Positions 1-12,366 are shown, counted from the first letter of the stretch. The stretch is DNA of 64,000 nt from Dendrophyllia cribrosa (GCA_024195265.1 JAJLRJ010000013.1:4231075-4295074); one strand, 5' to 3'. The notes: generated by a model from the sequence alone, not told the origin. Numbers and translations: made by a program.

Positions 1-2870
1 ATTTTCTGAAATTAAAGGATAAAGCTACTCTTACTTCATCGTACACAGCTCTCCACTTATGTCAACTTGTCAGTTAGTTTGTGTTTTTTAATTTGTTGTG
101 TTACATAATCAAAAAGTTCACTATTACCACTACTATTCCAAATTGTTTCTGCGAAAGGTATTATCTCGAAAACGCGATAAATCGAAATAGAACACAATTC
201 AAATTGACGGAAATACGGCCGGTTTGTACTTTTAATAAATGCCGATTACCTTTCTAATTCTCGGAAATCTATTTCTGACCGCGTTAATGACAAGCAGTAC
301 TATTGTCTACTGAGACGATCCAGCCATCGAAACGTTCGATGAACTGGAGTTCACTAGTTATCCCAAGGCAGAATAACTACACTAAAGCAATGCAAATTCA
401 CGAAAAACAGCGTTTAGTTCAAGTTAGCGAATTGTCGAGCGACCGAGGGTTTAAGTTTTTTAATATCAAATGACTGTTCCGACTTCTTTCTTATGAGCTG
501 CGCCACAAGCCGAGACAACGGCAGACATGAATATCAGCGCGATTTACTTTGCAGAGGACGGCGATAACTTTAGCGATGTTTCGGTCAAGGTGAAAATACA
601 GAAGAGATTGCGATTTTTGAACAATTTAGAGTAATATGTGGTCTAAACATATCCAGTGAAAAATGCGGCCCTCGTGTGAGCTAACTGCTATCCTGCTAGG
701 ATGGTAGAAGGCGGAAGTTTTCTATCTTCTCCAGTGTCGTTTGCATTTAATTTGGCAATGCGTTCGAAGCTTTCCTTATTGCAGTGTCCCCTTCGATCTT
801 CGGAATATCGAGGAAGACTCTATTTGTAGGGTAGTTCGCAGCTGTCTTCTAGCACTTTCTGACTTCCAAGAAAACAAACAACCAGCGCGAAAAGTTAGCC
901 GCGAACAGACTGAAAATGCAAACAGAAAGAAGATGAGAAACCTCTCAGTACTAGCAGGGTTGCTGACTCAGTGCTTGCTCTATGCTTGGCTACGTTCTGA
1001 TGGGTAATCGTTTTGTAAGGAACCAAGCACGTCTTTGATGAAACCATTTAGTCTTGCTTGCAAGTAAATAGAGAGATTAAGCATTGATGTGTTCTACGGC
1101 AAACGGCGAACGCAAGCTTGTTCGGTTTGTGGTCTGCTATGAAATCATGACTCGCAAATTGCTGCATAAGCTTTAGATAAACAGTCAGGAACAGAAACAA
1201 AAAATAGAAACAGCCAGCACGAAAAGATAGACGGGAACAGACTGCGGAATGCAATGAAGACCAACAAAAATAGAATGAAAACCTCCTCTAGCGCAGGCTA
1301 GCCGACTCAGTCCTCTACGCTTGCCTACGTACTGAAAAAACACAATTTCATTGCTTTGTCACTGTTTTGTCCAAGATGTCTCAAAAACGTTTATCACTGG
1401 CCCACAAAAGCGGGATAAACCGTATAAAAACAGCGTACAAATTGATAGATCTGCAATGATTATTGTCGACTAGCTAGTCACTTTGTTTCACAATAAGGCA
1501 ACTATCGGAAACTGATTTCTCTGAGTCAGATTTCTGCTCATTGTAGAATGGTTATGATATGAGTTATTGCGATTAATTAGCAAGTTTGAATTAACAAGAA
1601 ATTGCTGTCCAAAAAGAGTTTTGTTCGATTCATCAACGAAAATTTCAAGTAACTGGAGTTCCAGTTCAGCTATTGAAGTTATCGGGAATTGCATTATTTC
1701 CGCTAGAGTGAAGCAAATCTAAGAAAAATGGCCAGTATTAAAAGTTCGAGTTACCGAAAAACTTCCCGAGCGATCGAAGGTTGGAGTTAACGATTCTATT
1801 GGACTCAGTCTCTTCTGAATCGGTACTGCATCACCATCAATGTGCTATTAAACCACCTATGAAAATCAACGCAATTAACTTCCCCTGAGGATAGTGTTAA
1901 ATTGCGCAGTTCTCCGAGCAAGTAACATAGATGACGATAATATCGTCGATGTTTTGTCAAGGTGCAAAAGTAAATCAGATGAGAGATTTTTCAATGATCC
2001 ACGAGCGATGAGTGTTCTAAACATATCCAGATCGAGCTATCGCGCTCAAAATCAAATGAAATCCTAAATTAAAAGAGGTGAATCGTTTCTACTTACGATT
2101 CACAACGTCGCTGGAACCTGCTAATAGTGTTGAACTTCTGTACTTGGCTACGCACTCCGAAAATTTTGCCTTTCTTTTCTTTGCTAAAGGTGGGGTGTTA
2201 CATTTAAAGAGTTGATATTGCGTCAGAAATCATGTGACAATCCGATGGCATCAACTTCCTGTGCATGTTCTGATTGGTTCAAATGGGTAAATATTGTTTT
2301 CCAAGAAATCAAGAACGTTCTCGATTCGAGTTGTTTTTTACTTCTTGCTCGCTAGTAATAACTACACACAGCAAATAAGCAGTACAGAGTGGGGGGGGGG
2401 GGGGGGGGGTGGCTGACTGAGTACTTACTCTATGCTTAGCTACGTACGTTCTGATGGGTAAATATCTTTTTCTAAGAAACCAAGCACGTCCTCGATTAAA
2501 GCCATTTTCTCTTTCTCGCAAGTGAATAGAGAGATTAAGCGTAGTGCTTACAAATTGCCGCATAAGCTTCAGATAAACAGCCAGACACAAAATCAAACAA
2601 TAGAAACTGAGCCAGCGCGAAAAGGTAGTCGTGTCGAGCCTGCGCGCTAGTGGTATGATGTATCACGGTCCGCGCTTCAAGTAGTACGCTTTCGATCGAT
2701 TTTCGACCCGTTCAGTGGAGGTGACGTTTCAGTTTCGCCCCTTCCACTCCCCCTTGTGGCGGTTGACGCAGCACCCTTACACCGCGCGCTCAGCACGCCT
2801 ATTGCCCCAGCAGTCGCGGTATCCTCCCATAACTCAGCTTCCTGTGACGGGGTAATAGGTGTGCAGTGAA
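1..2870. other. Gene-free region with diverged internal duplication
   Basis: I see no convincing gene here. Short open frames lack domain signals. Two stretches, about 988-1230 and 2440-2630, are diverged copies of each other in the same orientation. Parts of about 540-660 and 1920-2030 also match each other, ending in the same word CTAAACATATCCAG, so the region looks like an old tandem duplication of about 1.4 kb. A run of 19 G occupies 2391-2409 and may be unstable or misassembled. Confidence 0.5.
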
Positions 2871-2875
2871 GATAT

Positions 2876-4135
2876 ATTACTGTTAATTGCAGTCTAATTA
2901 CCCCTCTAGTTGGAGGTGTTGTAAAAGCATGATCTCGCGTATTTGTGTTCAAAACGGTTGTATAACATTACCCATCCGGGATATTCGTATGTCTTATTAT
3001 CGCCATTGCATTGTGGATCAGCGATCGTTTTTCGAGTGATGCAAGCGAATATGGACAGTTTACAAGCCATCGCCATTCTTGGAATAATTCACGGCGCTGC
3101 AGAAGTCATGTAATATATCAAACACGAGGAACAGTGTTTCATCAGATATCCAAACACGGCGGCGAAGTGGGTTGAAAAACGAGGCGCAGCCGAGTTTATT
3201 TAACTCCATTTTTGAGTTCCTGAACCTGGGGTGAGGCACAATGTACCCCCCTCCCCTCCCCTCGTAACTTCAAGAACATTAAGGCATGTACATAGTACGT
3301 CCAAAACTGTCTCCTTTGCGGTTCGCATAATGGAACGATGATGTCATATGACGTAGTTATTAGGTAATTAGTTTTACGGCCGCCATCTTGGATCCACCAT
3401 CTTGGATTTCTGAAATTTAACAAAACCTCTTAAAAACCGTCCAATTTGACTTAAAATTAATCAAAACCAATAAATAAACGCTAAATGACGTAAAAATAAA
3501 AAAGTTATACCAATAAACATTGCTTTTCTTCATTCAAAGGTAAAAGTATGCAAATTTCAAAAAACATGGCTGCCAAAATCTTGTTGCCATGGAAACATCA
3601 AGTCACGTGATCAATAAAATGTCATATGAAATTGTTGCCAGATAAATTTTAGGAAAAGTCACACAGTTTGATTGCGTTTGAATACATATTAAAGAAGTTA
3701 TGAATGTTAAAATTTAGCGCGGGCACTTTGTGCTCCCCCCCCCCCCCCCGCCCCCAGGCAAAATAGGGTTAACCCAGTTTGAGGTGTTTGGATACCTGAT
3801 GAAACACTCTTTCGAGTGTTTGATAAAGCTTCTCAAACTGATCGTAAAATGCGGAGTAAACGAAGAAATAAAATCGCCAAAATCCATGCAAATTTAAAGA
3901 CAGGATATCATCGGGATACTTTTGTGTTCTAGTCATGAATTTTTAATGAGTATGAGAAAGAACGAAGCACAATGGTTGTGATTGATCACATTTGTCATGT
4001 AGTCTGGAAAAGAAGATCAGCTCCTTGTCCTCGTTGTGAGAGACTCATGGCTGATATCGCTATCATGAGCATGCTGTTTGAATCAACTGCTGTTGTGCCT
4101 GTAAATGGATTCTTGTACTTTGGTTTGGCCCCAGC
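2876..4135 (+). pseudogene. Fragment of membrane-protein family gene, split by an insertion
   Basis: Two pieces match the second half of the intact gene at 4851-6473. The first (about 2881-3109) corresponds to the region around residues 305-381. The second (about 3959-4125) corresponds to residues 382-437. An 849-bp insertion separates them exactly where the intact gene is continuous. Frameshifts and missing bases are present in both pieces, for example the loss of codons between the SAP and PRR parts of the loop. The piece sits upstream of the intact + strand copy, separated by a spacer that is shared with the other units of the array. Its residue choices (MVVID, AIMSML) group it with the copies at 4.85 kb and 13.0 kb. 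Confidence 0.85.
3116..3825. mobile_element. Non-autonomous DNA element with 42-bp TIRs
   Basis: The ends form an imperfect inverted repeat of about 42 bp starting TATCAAACAC and containing AGTGTTTCATCAG. It lies inside a broken copy of the membrane-protein gene, and the intact paralogue at 4.85 kb shows the uninterrupted sequence. No transposase frame is visible. A C-rich run lies near 3737-3758. About 130 bp of extra, unexplained sequence (3826-3958) follows before the gene fragment resumes, so the insertion may be composite. I could not define a clear target duplication. Confidence 0.7.
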
Positions 4136-4806
4136 GTGTCACTAGCGTGTAGACTTTCTCAAAGTCCGTTTTTCGTTTTCTCGTTTTGGGTGGTCGGGCG
4201 GAGAATCCGACAATGACGATTTAGCAAAGAATCAGGGGTATGGCAAAATCTGAGCACCAGATTGCTTTCAGGCACCCAAGATTTTTCTGGAAGTTACAAA
4301 CTTCAATCGCCACGAAGTTTACAAATTACGTTTTATATTTCGCAAATAATTTTATAATTGGTAATTGATTAGAAATTGTCATGTTTTTGTCTTCCGAGGT
4401 CTTTTTTATTGACAGCTGTTTCGGTAGTCTCAGCACCGCCATGTGGATTATCACACAACATTTCATTTTTGAACAGAAATGTGTTTGTGTTTGTGTTAGG
4501 TAACAATTGTCCATGTGCCATATAAAAAGGGCTTTAAAATGTTAATCCAGAGACGTTTCGGGAATAACCCTTTCATCAGTGTTTTGGTAATATGACGAAC
4601 AAGAGGCGTTAAACCGTCATAACTTCACTAGCAGTTTCCGAAACACTGATGAAGGGGTTAAACACCGAAACGTTTGTGGATTGACATTTGCGCTCTTTCA
4701 TTTCACTGATATGAACAATTGTTAACATTTCAGTTTTGCCTTGTGCGTTACAGAGTTTAACTTAACTTCGTGTTGCAACTCGATATATATTCTGATTCAA
4801 GTGAGA
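4136..4806. repeat. Shared 5' spacer of the gene array, + copy
   Basis: This spacer recurs in reverse orientation at 12339-13020 and 24539-25177, each time between an intact or nearly intact gene copy and a degraded copy upstream of it. Recognisable shared words are AAACGTTTCGGTGATAAC-like hairpin ends around 4540-4680 and the GAAATGAAAGAGCGC-type word. It probably contains the promoter of the gene that follows. Confidence 0.75.
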
Positions 4807-4812
4807 TATAAA
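4807..4812 (+). promoter_or_regulatory. TATA box of the 4.85-kb gene
   Basis: TATAAA lies 44 bases before the start codon at 4851. The same box at the same spacing precedes the copies at 10.7 kb (12367-12372) and 22.9 kb (24567-24572) on the other strand. Conservation in three diverged copies supports a core promoter. Confidence 0.6.
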
Positions 4813-4850
4813 TTGTGGCTTTACTAATCAAGTAAACAAAATGAGTAGCA

Positions 4851-6473
4851 ATGACCAGCAATACAATCATAGAGGTTTTTGGTCACATGGTGTTCAGTTT
4901 TACACAAGGCGTAACAGAGCACTACAACCCAGAAGAACCTGAATTCATGGCAGAGTCTTTTGGTTACAATCCTCTGGACAGCACAGGACGAGAATGGAAT
5001 TGCCACCCGGTTGATGAGCTTATTTACCAAGAATACAGCAACAGAGAAGCTACAATCTTTGACTACCTAGCATCCAGCAGTCTTGATGTTAAAGTTGTTG
5101 ATGCATGCTCATGCTCAACAGAGGGAAACGAAGAAACACAGGAAGATCATCAAGATCAAGAGAAAGCCATGGCTTGGAAGCGACTGAGACCATCCGCTCT
5201 CCGCACAGTTTGTAAATCAATGTACTTTGGAGCTTTGATTTCGCTTCTAAGCGCTCTCCTCATAGGGACAATATATATGCTGGTCTCTTATCTCTCGTTT
5301 AAGACTGTACAGGATTGTCAGTTTCACCCTATGAACTCAACTTCAGTACAAATGCAGTGGATAAGATCAATGTCTGATGTAGTTTCTTGTAGTTTTCTTT
5401 ATATTTGGTTTTTTGTGCTTACGCTGTTTCTTTTTCGTCCCTTTCAGTTAATTGGAGTTAAAAGAAAACTGCTCCTAGTGTGTTTAATTACATATTTTTT
5501 GGACACTCTTTATCGTGTTCTCCTACAAGCTCTTGGTATATCTCATTCAAACATTTCTAATCTACTAAAGGTTCCCCTTAACGCTTGTTTCCTTATCAAT
5601 CAATGTCTGCAAATTTATGTTTTAACGAATTATTTCTGCCGAAGTTCAAGACAGAAGCTGAATTTGTTCTTTCATATGGTAATACCAAGCTGTTTTGGCA
5701 TGTTCACCTTTTTTCTCGTAGCGTCCTTAATTTATCCAGCATACAACAAAGAAAAATATGAAGATGGAAAGCTGTTAATTGCAGTCTTCGCTCCACTCGT
5801 CGGAGTTGTTGTAAAAGTAACCTCGCGTATTTGTGTGCAGAAGTTGCATAACATTACCCATCCAGGATATTCGTATGTCTTATTATCGCCGTTGTATTGT
5901 GGCTCAGCGATCGTTTTTCGAGTAATGCAAGCGGATCTGGACAGTTTACAAGCCATCGCCATTCTTGGAATTATTCACGGCGCTGCAGAAGTCATAGAAC
6001 GAAGCACAATGGTCGTGATTGACCACATTTGTCATCTGGTCTGGAAAAGAAGATCAGCTCCTTGGGGAAATTTTCGTACTCCTCGTCGTGAGAGACTCAT
6101 GGCTGATATCGCTATCATGAGCATGCTGTTTGAATCAACTGCTATTGTGTCTGTGAATGGATATTTATACTTGTATCAATTCATATACTTAAAGAAGGAG
6201 TCCTTCATTAATTTGCTTCAATCATTTGCAATTCATACAGCAGTTTCGCTTGCGATTGAGTGGGTCTTTATCAGCACGTCTCTAGCGATTGAAACTCGTT
6301 ATCAGAATATGCCTGTCATGGCTGTTTGGCAAAGACGATGGAAAAGACACATTTTAGTGGCGATTGTAAATGCGATACCAATGGCTTTGTGGACTAGCAC
6401 TAACCTCTTAGGCATTGTACATGGACGTTTTACTGAAACGTCAACTGAGCCGTGTAAAATGCCGTTTACTTAA
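4851..6473 (+). CDS. Multi-pass membrane protein, unknown family (copy A)
   Basis: I do not recognise the family. The 540-residue product has an acidic cytosol-like N-terminal region of about 120 residues with the conserved words GREWNCHPVDELIYQEYS and AMAWKRLRPSALRTVCKSMY. About ten hydrophobic segments follow (roughly 125-148, 178-197, 206-226, 241-262, 273-294, 306-323, 341-379, 420-447, 457-480, 499-523). A basic loop near residues 398-416 (WKRRSAP, PRRERLMAD) is the best conserved part of the array. The gene has no introns. The start is unusual: a 10-bp insertion relative to paralogues puts the older ATG (4841) out of frame as a short overlapping reading frame, and the ATG at 4851 now opens the gene. 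A TATA box lies at 4807 and an AATAAA at about 6728. It is the only intact + strand copy. Confidence 0.85.
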   Translation: MTSNTIIEVFGHMVFSFTQGVTEHYNPEEPEFMAESFGYNPLDSTGREWNCHPVDELIYQEYSNREATIFDYLASSSLDVKVVDACSCSTEGNEETQEDHQDQEKAMAWKRLRPSALRTVCKSMYFGALISLLSALLIGTIYMLVSYLSFKTVQDCQFHPMNSTSVQMQWIRSMSDVVSCSFLYIWFFVLTLFLFRPFQLIGVKRKLLLVCLITYFLDTLYRVLLQALGISHSNISNLLKVPLNACFLINQCLQIYVLTNYFCRSSRQKLNLFFHMVIPSCFGMFTFFLVASLIYPAYNKEKYEDGKLLIAVFAPLVGVVVKVTSRICVQKLHNITHPGYSYVLLSPLYCGSAIVFRVMQADLDSLQAIAILGIIHGAAEVIERSTMVVIDHICHLVWKRRSAPWGNFRTPRRERLMADIAIMSMLFESTAIVSVNGYLYLYQFIYLKKESFINLLQSFAIHTAVSLAIEWVFISTSLAIETRYQNMPVMAVWQRRWKRHILVAIVNAIPMALWTSTNLLGIVHGRFTETSTEPCKMPFT

Positions 6474-7369
6474 GAATTGAGAGTTCCACTTATGGAGCTT
6501 TGTTAAAAAAAACTTGGAGGCACTTGCAATTGCTTCCCAACATTAAAATGGGTATAGAACTAACTCCAAATCAAAACTAAAGTTATTATATATTTTATAT
6601 TCATTCAGATCAAGCGCTCTTTAAGCATTTATTCTATATAATGTAAACAGTACGCCTATTTGCAATATGTGTGTGTTAGATTAATGTCGCATTATTGTAT
6701 ATATAAAATATAATATACAAAAAGTGAAATAAATTATTGAAATAGTTTAAACATGGAGTAATTGTAAGTCCAGTTTGTATGCGATACGATTTCGCCGAAC
6801 GAAAGGCTAATCAGTTGACTTTATATTCCATGACTCTTTTTCTTTCGTTCTTTCACGTGATTATGATAAACCCCGCCAACTGTCCGAAAATCTGGGGGCG
6901 CTTTAATTGTACCAGGGGAGAGCGGGGCTGATATTTTCTTTTTGTGAGTACAAGTATTGCATTTAATATTCCTCTCGGAGAAATATTACATTTATTTTTT
7001 AAAAGCATAACGCACTGCGCCCCTCAGTATCCTCAGTATCTTCTGAACAAATAAAACCTGTCACTTGATAAGACGTCAAATGAGCCATATGTTTTTCTCC
7101 ATAAAGAGTTTCCTTAAAATACGCCCATATTTTCCAAGTTTTAAGCTATTTTTCTTAACCGATATTCAGTAGCAATTACTGAGAAGGACGATAGATAAAG
7201 CTTTTATCAACGTTTGTATGAAATTATCATTAAATTTAGGTAGCGACTTTCGAAAGTTAGGTAGTAGCAACTTATTGTTCCTCGGTATCTTCTTCTCAGT
7301 ATCTTCAAGTTCTTCTCAGTATCTTTATGGCTCAGTCGATTCTAGCCTGTTCCAGGCTCCGAGATCCGT
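6474..7369. other. 3' flank of copy A, no gene seen
   Basis: This holds the presumed 3' UTR with AATAAA near 6728, then AT-rich sequence. An open frame around 7218-7442 has no recognisable features and partly overlaps a repeat, so I do not call it a gene. Confidence 0.5.
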
Positions 7370-8200
7370 GACCAGTCCGACAATGCACCCGCCTCCCCCA
7401 GCTCTGGTATTCTTAGGGCATTTTTCAACTTATGGCGGCTGACGACAACAAAGGCAATCTTGTCCCCTTAACAACTAGACAAGACTGCCGAAATACGTGG
7501 AGTATTTTTTCGAGTCACATGGTGAAATGTCTTCTTCGGAGGTTCTTTCTTGCAAATGACAGCCATATTTGTTTTCTTACAATCTCTTAATTCACGAAGG
7601 AGGGGGAGGGGGGGGGGATATTTCCTCATGTGTCACGTGACATTTCAGAAGCTTTAGTTGATCAGAGCTATCTCCGCGCCACCAATTTGAAGGTGGAGTA
7701 GGCCCTGGGAACAAGCTTGCCACAAGGCATACCTCGTGTTAAAGTGACAGTGTCCCGGATGAAATATCGTGTATTCATGATTATGGTCAGGAAATTGCTA
7801 TAAGCTTACTTTGTTACCTTGAAATAGGAAGTAAAATTCACCAAAAGGATGAAAACAAAGAAATATTAACTAAAGTGACAAAATTACGGCAAAAATATTC
7901 AAAATTCCACAAGATGACAATTTTGATTTCTTGACCGCCTGTCATGAAAACAAATTTGATGAACTGTAATCCACTTCCATCAATGCAATCCTGCACGTTA
8001 TCTCCAAACTACTGCTTTTGTTTTGCTCTATAGAATCTTTTTCTCCAGTTAAGTTGTATATTTGGTGGTATTTAGCGATATAACGTGGAAATAAGGTGAG
8101 CGAATTTATGTTATTTCGGCGTAACGGTGGCCCGTAAAGTACCAAACATTTTTTCCCAATGACATACAATTTTGCATGGTATTGCAAAGAAAGGATCGCA
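7370..8200. repeat. Array flank repeat, matches 14707-15475 and 25475-25960
   Basis: About 700 bp match the stretch upstream of the degraded copy at 13.0-14.7 kb, including the words CCCGCCTCCCCCAGCTCTG and ACAACAAAGGCA and a G-rich run before a ..CACGTGACATTT.. word. A third partial copy lies at 25475-25960. No coding potential was seen. Confidence 0.7.
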
Positions 8201-8502
8201 GGGCCGCACGGTTCATATGATAATAGTATACATGCAAAAATCCTGCATTCTGATTGGCTGAAGGAATGTCAATTAATTCCAATCAGTGCAGAAAGTTGAA
8301 ATTGCTGAGTGAAAAAGTTGAAATTAAAAATGATTGACAGTTATGATCATAGCTACTCGATTCTCGAGTTATGCAGAAACAAAATGGCGGACATAACTTA
8401 AACAAGATTGAAACAGTACAACGGAATTTTAACTTTAATCGTATCAATAACAAAATTCTCGATTGTGATTGGTCATCCACGCGCCTATTTCTTACGTAAT
8501 TG

Positions 8503-8580
8503 GCGCGCGGTCACGTGGGTGTCCAATTACAGCTATCCAATTACAACCTTTTGTAATTGGACACCTACGTTGTGCGCGCG
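8503..8580. repeat. Hairpin repeat
   Basis: GTGTCCAATTACA and its inverse complement face each other (arms about 8515-8531 and 8552-8568), flanked by GCGCGC words on both sides. It is probably a small foldback element. Confidence 0.55.
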
Positions 8581-8732
8581 TCAATCAGGTGCACTTAAAT
8601 GGGTTCTTTTTTTCGCGGCTGTTTCCTCCTGCTTTCAAACTGATAGAAAATATCCTTGACGTTTTGAGTACAAAAAACTCCACATACTGGATAGAGTTTT
8701 TAATCACGAATTTTGTTATTGATTCGATTAAT

Positions 8733-8827
8733 TAGTAATTGAACTTCGTGTCGTACAATTCAGGGGTAATCGTGCTCGTAATTTCAAATTACTCAAATCG
8801 TCCTCGCGCTACGCGCTCGGCCGATTT

Positions 8828-8868
<41 letters not shown>

Positions 8869-8881
8869 AGTCCAATTACTA
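8733..8881. repeat. Foldback element, about 149 bp
   Basis: The outer arms TAGTAATTG / CAATTACTA and the inner arms GTACAATTCAGGGGTAATCG / CGATTACTCCCTGAATTGTA pair around a GC-rich centre (CTCGCGCTACGCGCTCGG). It is too regular to be chance and carries no open frame of note. Confidence 0.65.
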
Positions 8882-9419
8882 TTACAAATTCTTCAAGGAA
8901 AATTCAGACTACAAAAACGGTAGTTTCTTGGTGTTGCGGATGGTGTGATCACCAAATGACGTAAAACAAAAGATTCAAAAGACACTGAACAATACCCACA
9001 CTACAACACAAAAGCTAACCAACAATGGCTTCCTCAACACCAAGAAAAAACCCACAAAAACAGACAAAAATTCAAATAACTGAAAAATTATACTAGGAGA
9101 TAAGAGAAAAATGGACACGAGCACTGACAACAAAGACGGACAACGAATCGGAGAATCTATGAGAGGATCAATGGTCAGATTTTCAAAAATTTACTCGACA
9201 GTACTTATTTATCCGAAATTGCACCCGAAATCATGTGATTACCTGTACAAATGAGCACTCATACATTTTTCAAGTATGTTTTGTTGTAAAAATGGTTACA
9301 AAAAAGAGTATTTGGTTCACAAAATTGCAAAATTGTGACCTCAAGGCTCGTACAACCGGCTAGTTCAGTATGTTTTTTTTTTCAGTGTTTCATAACGTTA
9401 AAGTGCATTTTGTTGTCAA

Positions 9420-9735
9420 GTATCAGTGAATGATGGATAAAATATGAGCGGCTGATCCGTATTTACCATTATAAAATTCATTGATTTAATAATTCATAAG
9501 GAAAATACCAAATGAATGACATTCAAATGACCGTCTGCAAATCTCTGTACAGATCAGTTATATTGTATCGTTAATACAGAATAGAATAGAATAGAATAGA
9601 ATAACCTTATCAGTTCTCTATATATTTTTTACATAACTTCCACCATGAATTCTTAATACAATTTACATGGTGCGGGACAACACAACAGAGCCCGGCTCTA
9701 ACTAAAGTGCACTCTTAAAAGTTTTCTTAAAAAGG
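9420..9735. repeat. 3' unit repeat R1, copy 1
   Basis: About 300 bp shared with 16683-16975, 21425-21712 and 44013-44630. It runs from a GATGGATAAAATATGAGCGG-like start to an ACATGGTGCGGGACAAC-like word. This copy carries a short GAATA microsatellite at about 9580-9602. Each R1 copy lies 0.3-1.2 kb beyond the 3' end of one membrane-protein gene, so R1 travels with the duplicated unit. Confidence 0.7.
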
Positions 9736-9963
9736 TACCATGTAACTGAATAATTAAATATATGAACAATTATATAAAATTGAAATGTATGCATAAAGTT
9801 CAGCACGCGTGATAAAATACTAAAAATTTAAAAAATTGAATATCATATAGTTAATAGCAACATGACGGAGAAATCGAGGAAATATCACGAGGCACGCAAG
9901 ATTTAGGGCAAATCGTTTCAGTGTCAGGTGTGACCACTGTCAGGATCGAAAGCACGCCAAGTA

Positions 9964-10170
9964 AAGCAGTACTCTCAGAGTCAGTTATGGAGACATGTAG
10001 TGAAGTTCTAACTTTTTAGTCTGTGGACGAAATCCTATGCTGTGACCATTCAAATAAAACCTCTTCGGCAGTACTTTTGCATGGTACCATTTTTTTTATA
10101 TATTTTACAAAATGAAATTTGGGATTTGTTTTTAATTTTGTTCTTTGGCACTCTCTCTCCTAGGGTTTTA
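9964..10170. mobile_element. piggyBac-like MITE, copy 1
   Basis: About 200 bp shared with 13737-13951 and 22106-22312. Better-preserved copies end in CTCCCAGAG and GGGAGTTAAAGGG words and sit at TTAA, which is the piggyBac target. Here the right end is degraded (CTCTCTCTCCTAGGG). No coding capacity. Confidence 0.6.
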
Positions 10171-10722
10171 AAATATAAAAATGATTTGAACTGATTAGGT
10201 GAGCTATAGAGCTTCTGATTGTATTATATAGGTAGTTCAAGAGCTCATTAATAGGAGTAAAATAGCTAGATTGGAAAGGTTTGGCGCGGCATTTAGGTAG
10301 CAAAAAATCTATAGTTGTACTACGATTCGATCTGATAATATTTGTAGGTTTTACATAGCATTCGATAGGGATTGTATAAGTAACCTTTACGACATTTCAA
10401 TCGGTGATAAATTTGATGCGATGAGACGCTCGCGGTAGATAACCAGCTAACAAAAGTTAGGAATACTAATACGCGTTTTGCTATTGTTCTTTTATAAGTG
10501 AGATTAACTGAATATAATAAGCCTGCGGCTCGCCATTGTCAATATTTCACGATGATATAAATAACCATTACAAATAAATATGTCAAACATTCAGGAATAA
10601 ATGCAGAATTGTGCTTAAATTTTTAAAGTAGTTTTAGTTTTTATTTTATTGTCTTTAACGTTTTTGAAGAGTTTTAAAAAGAATTTCGCACAATAGTAGC
10701 GTCAGATAGCCCCTCATAATTC

Positions 10723-12338
10723 TCAAGTAAACGGCATTTTGCAGGGCTCATTCGGCGTTTCGCTAAAACGTCCATGTACAATGCCTAAGAGGTAAGTGCT
10801 AGTCCACAGTGCTATTGGTACTGCATTTACAATCGCCACTAAAATGTATCTTTTCCATCGTTTTCGCCAAACAGCCATGACAGCCATATTCTGATAATGA
10901 GTCTCGATCGCTAGAGACACGCTGGTGAAAAACCACTCAATCACCAGCTGAACTGAAGTACGTATGGCAAAAGCTTGTAGTAAATTCAAAAGTTGCTTGT
11001 CTTGTAAGTAAACAAATTGATACATGTAGAAGTATCCGTTCACAGACACAATAGCAGTTGATTCAAACAACATGCTATTGATAGCGATATCAGCCATTAA
11101 TCTCTCACGACGAGGAGTACGCAAACTTCCCCAAGGTGCCGATCTTCTTTTCCAAACCACATGACAAATGTGATCAATGAAAACCACAGTGCTCCGTTCT
11201 ATGACTTCTGCAGCGCCGTGAATAATTCCAAGAATGGCGATGGATTGTAAACTTCAAGATCCGCTTGTAAAATTCGAAACATAACCGCCGACCCAAAATA
11301 GAAAGGCGACAACAAGACATGGGAATATCCTGGATGGGTAATGTTATACAACTGCTGAACACAAACTCGCAAGATAACCTTAACCACAACGCCAGTGAGA
11401 GGAGCGAACACTGCGATCACGAGTTTGCCTTCTTTCTTTTGTTTGTTATATGCTGGATAGATTAGTGATGCTACCATAATATAAATTAAAAAACCCAAAC
11501 AGCCTGGTGATATCAGTTTGCAGAAGAAAGTCAACTTCTCTCTCCTTGAACTCTTACAGAAATGATTCGTAACAACATAGACTTGCAAGCATGTACTTGT
11601 AAGAAACAGAACGTTGAGAGGTATCTTCTGTGTTATGGAAATGTATGAATGAGACATCCCAAGGAGTTGAAGAGCAACACGATAAAGTGCATCCAAGCAG
11701 TAAACAAGGCAGCAAACCAGAAACAGTTTTCCTTTCACCCCATTTAACTGAAATGGGCGAAAAAGCAAAAGCAGAAGTGAAAAGAACCAACTGTATATAA
11801 AAGAACACGATATTGCGTCCGAAATAGTTCTTACCCACTGCACTTGTAATGAAACTGAGTTGTATGAATGAAACTCACAATCCTGTACAGTCTTTAACGA
11901 GAGATAAGAGACCAGCGTATATATTGTCCCTATAAAGAGAGCGGTTAGAAGCGAAATCAAAGCTCCAAAGTACATTGATTTACAAACTGTGCGGAGAGCG
12001 GATGGTCTCAGTCGCTTCCAAGCCATGGCTTTGTCTTCATGTTGCTGGTCTTCCTGTGTTTCTTCGTTTTCCCCAATCGTGGACGCATTTGTAACAGTTA
12101 CGGTAAGATATCTCGATGCTAGATGGTCAAACTTTGTGGCTTCTCTGTCGCTGTATTCTTGGTAAATAAGCTCATCAACAGGATGGCAATACCATTCACG
12201 TCCTGTGCTTTGCAAAGGATTGTAACCAAAAGACTCTGCCGTGAATTCAGGTTCTTTTGGATTGTAGTGTTCTGTTACGCCTTTTGTAAAACTAAACACC
12301 ATGTGACCAAAAACCTCTATTAGTGTATTGCTATTCAT
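10723..12338 (-). pseudogene. Membrane-protein family copy B, 1-nt frameshift
   Basis: The first 360 or so codons (from 12338) read as the family protein with an N-terminus starting MNSNTLIEVFGH. The frame is then lost where this copy has one T fewer in a TTT run near 11252-11254 compared with the copy at 17.4 kb. The family sequence resumes in another frame from MVFIDHICH to the normal C-terminus PCKMPFT at 10723. No other disabling change was noticed, so the loss is recent or could be an assembly error. TATAAA is kept at 12367-12372 (minus strand) and AATAAA (minus strand) lies at 10640-10645. Confidence 0.85.
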
Positions 12339-12366
12339 TTTGTTTACTTAATAAGTAAAGCCACAC

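Noticed and set aside
741..1007. 88-codon open frame on the + strand
   Set aside because: No domain, no promoter or poly(A) context, and it overlaps the diverged duplication, so it is likely chance.
3196..3423. Open frame inside the 3.1-3.8 kb insertion
   Set aside because: Low-complexity, within a non-autonomous element, no motif.
11554..11838. Open frames antisense or shifted within membrane-gene copies (also 18085, 23646, 45594, 50553)
   Set aside because: They recur only because they are another frame of the same duplicated gene; residues show no independent constraint.
12123..12323. Opposite-strand frame MVKLCGFSVAVFLVNK and relatives (also 18798, 24323, 46373, 51266)
   Set aside because: Antisense shadow of the conserved N-terminus of the membrane gene.
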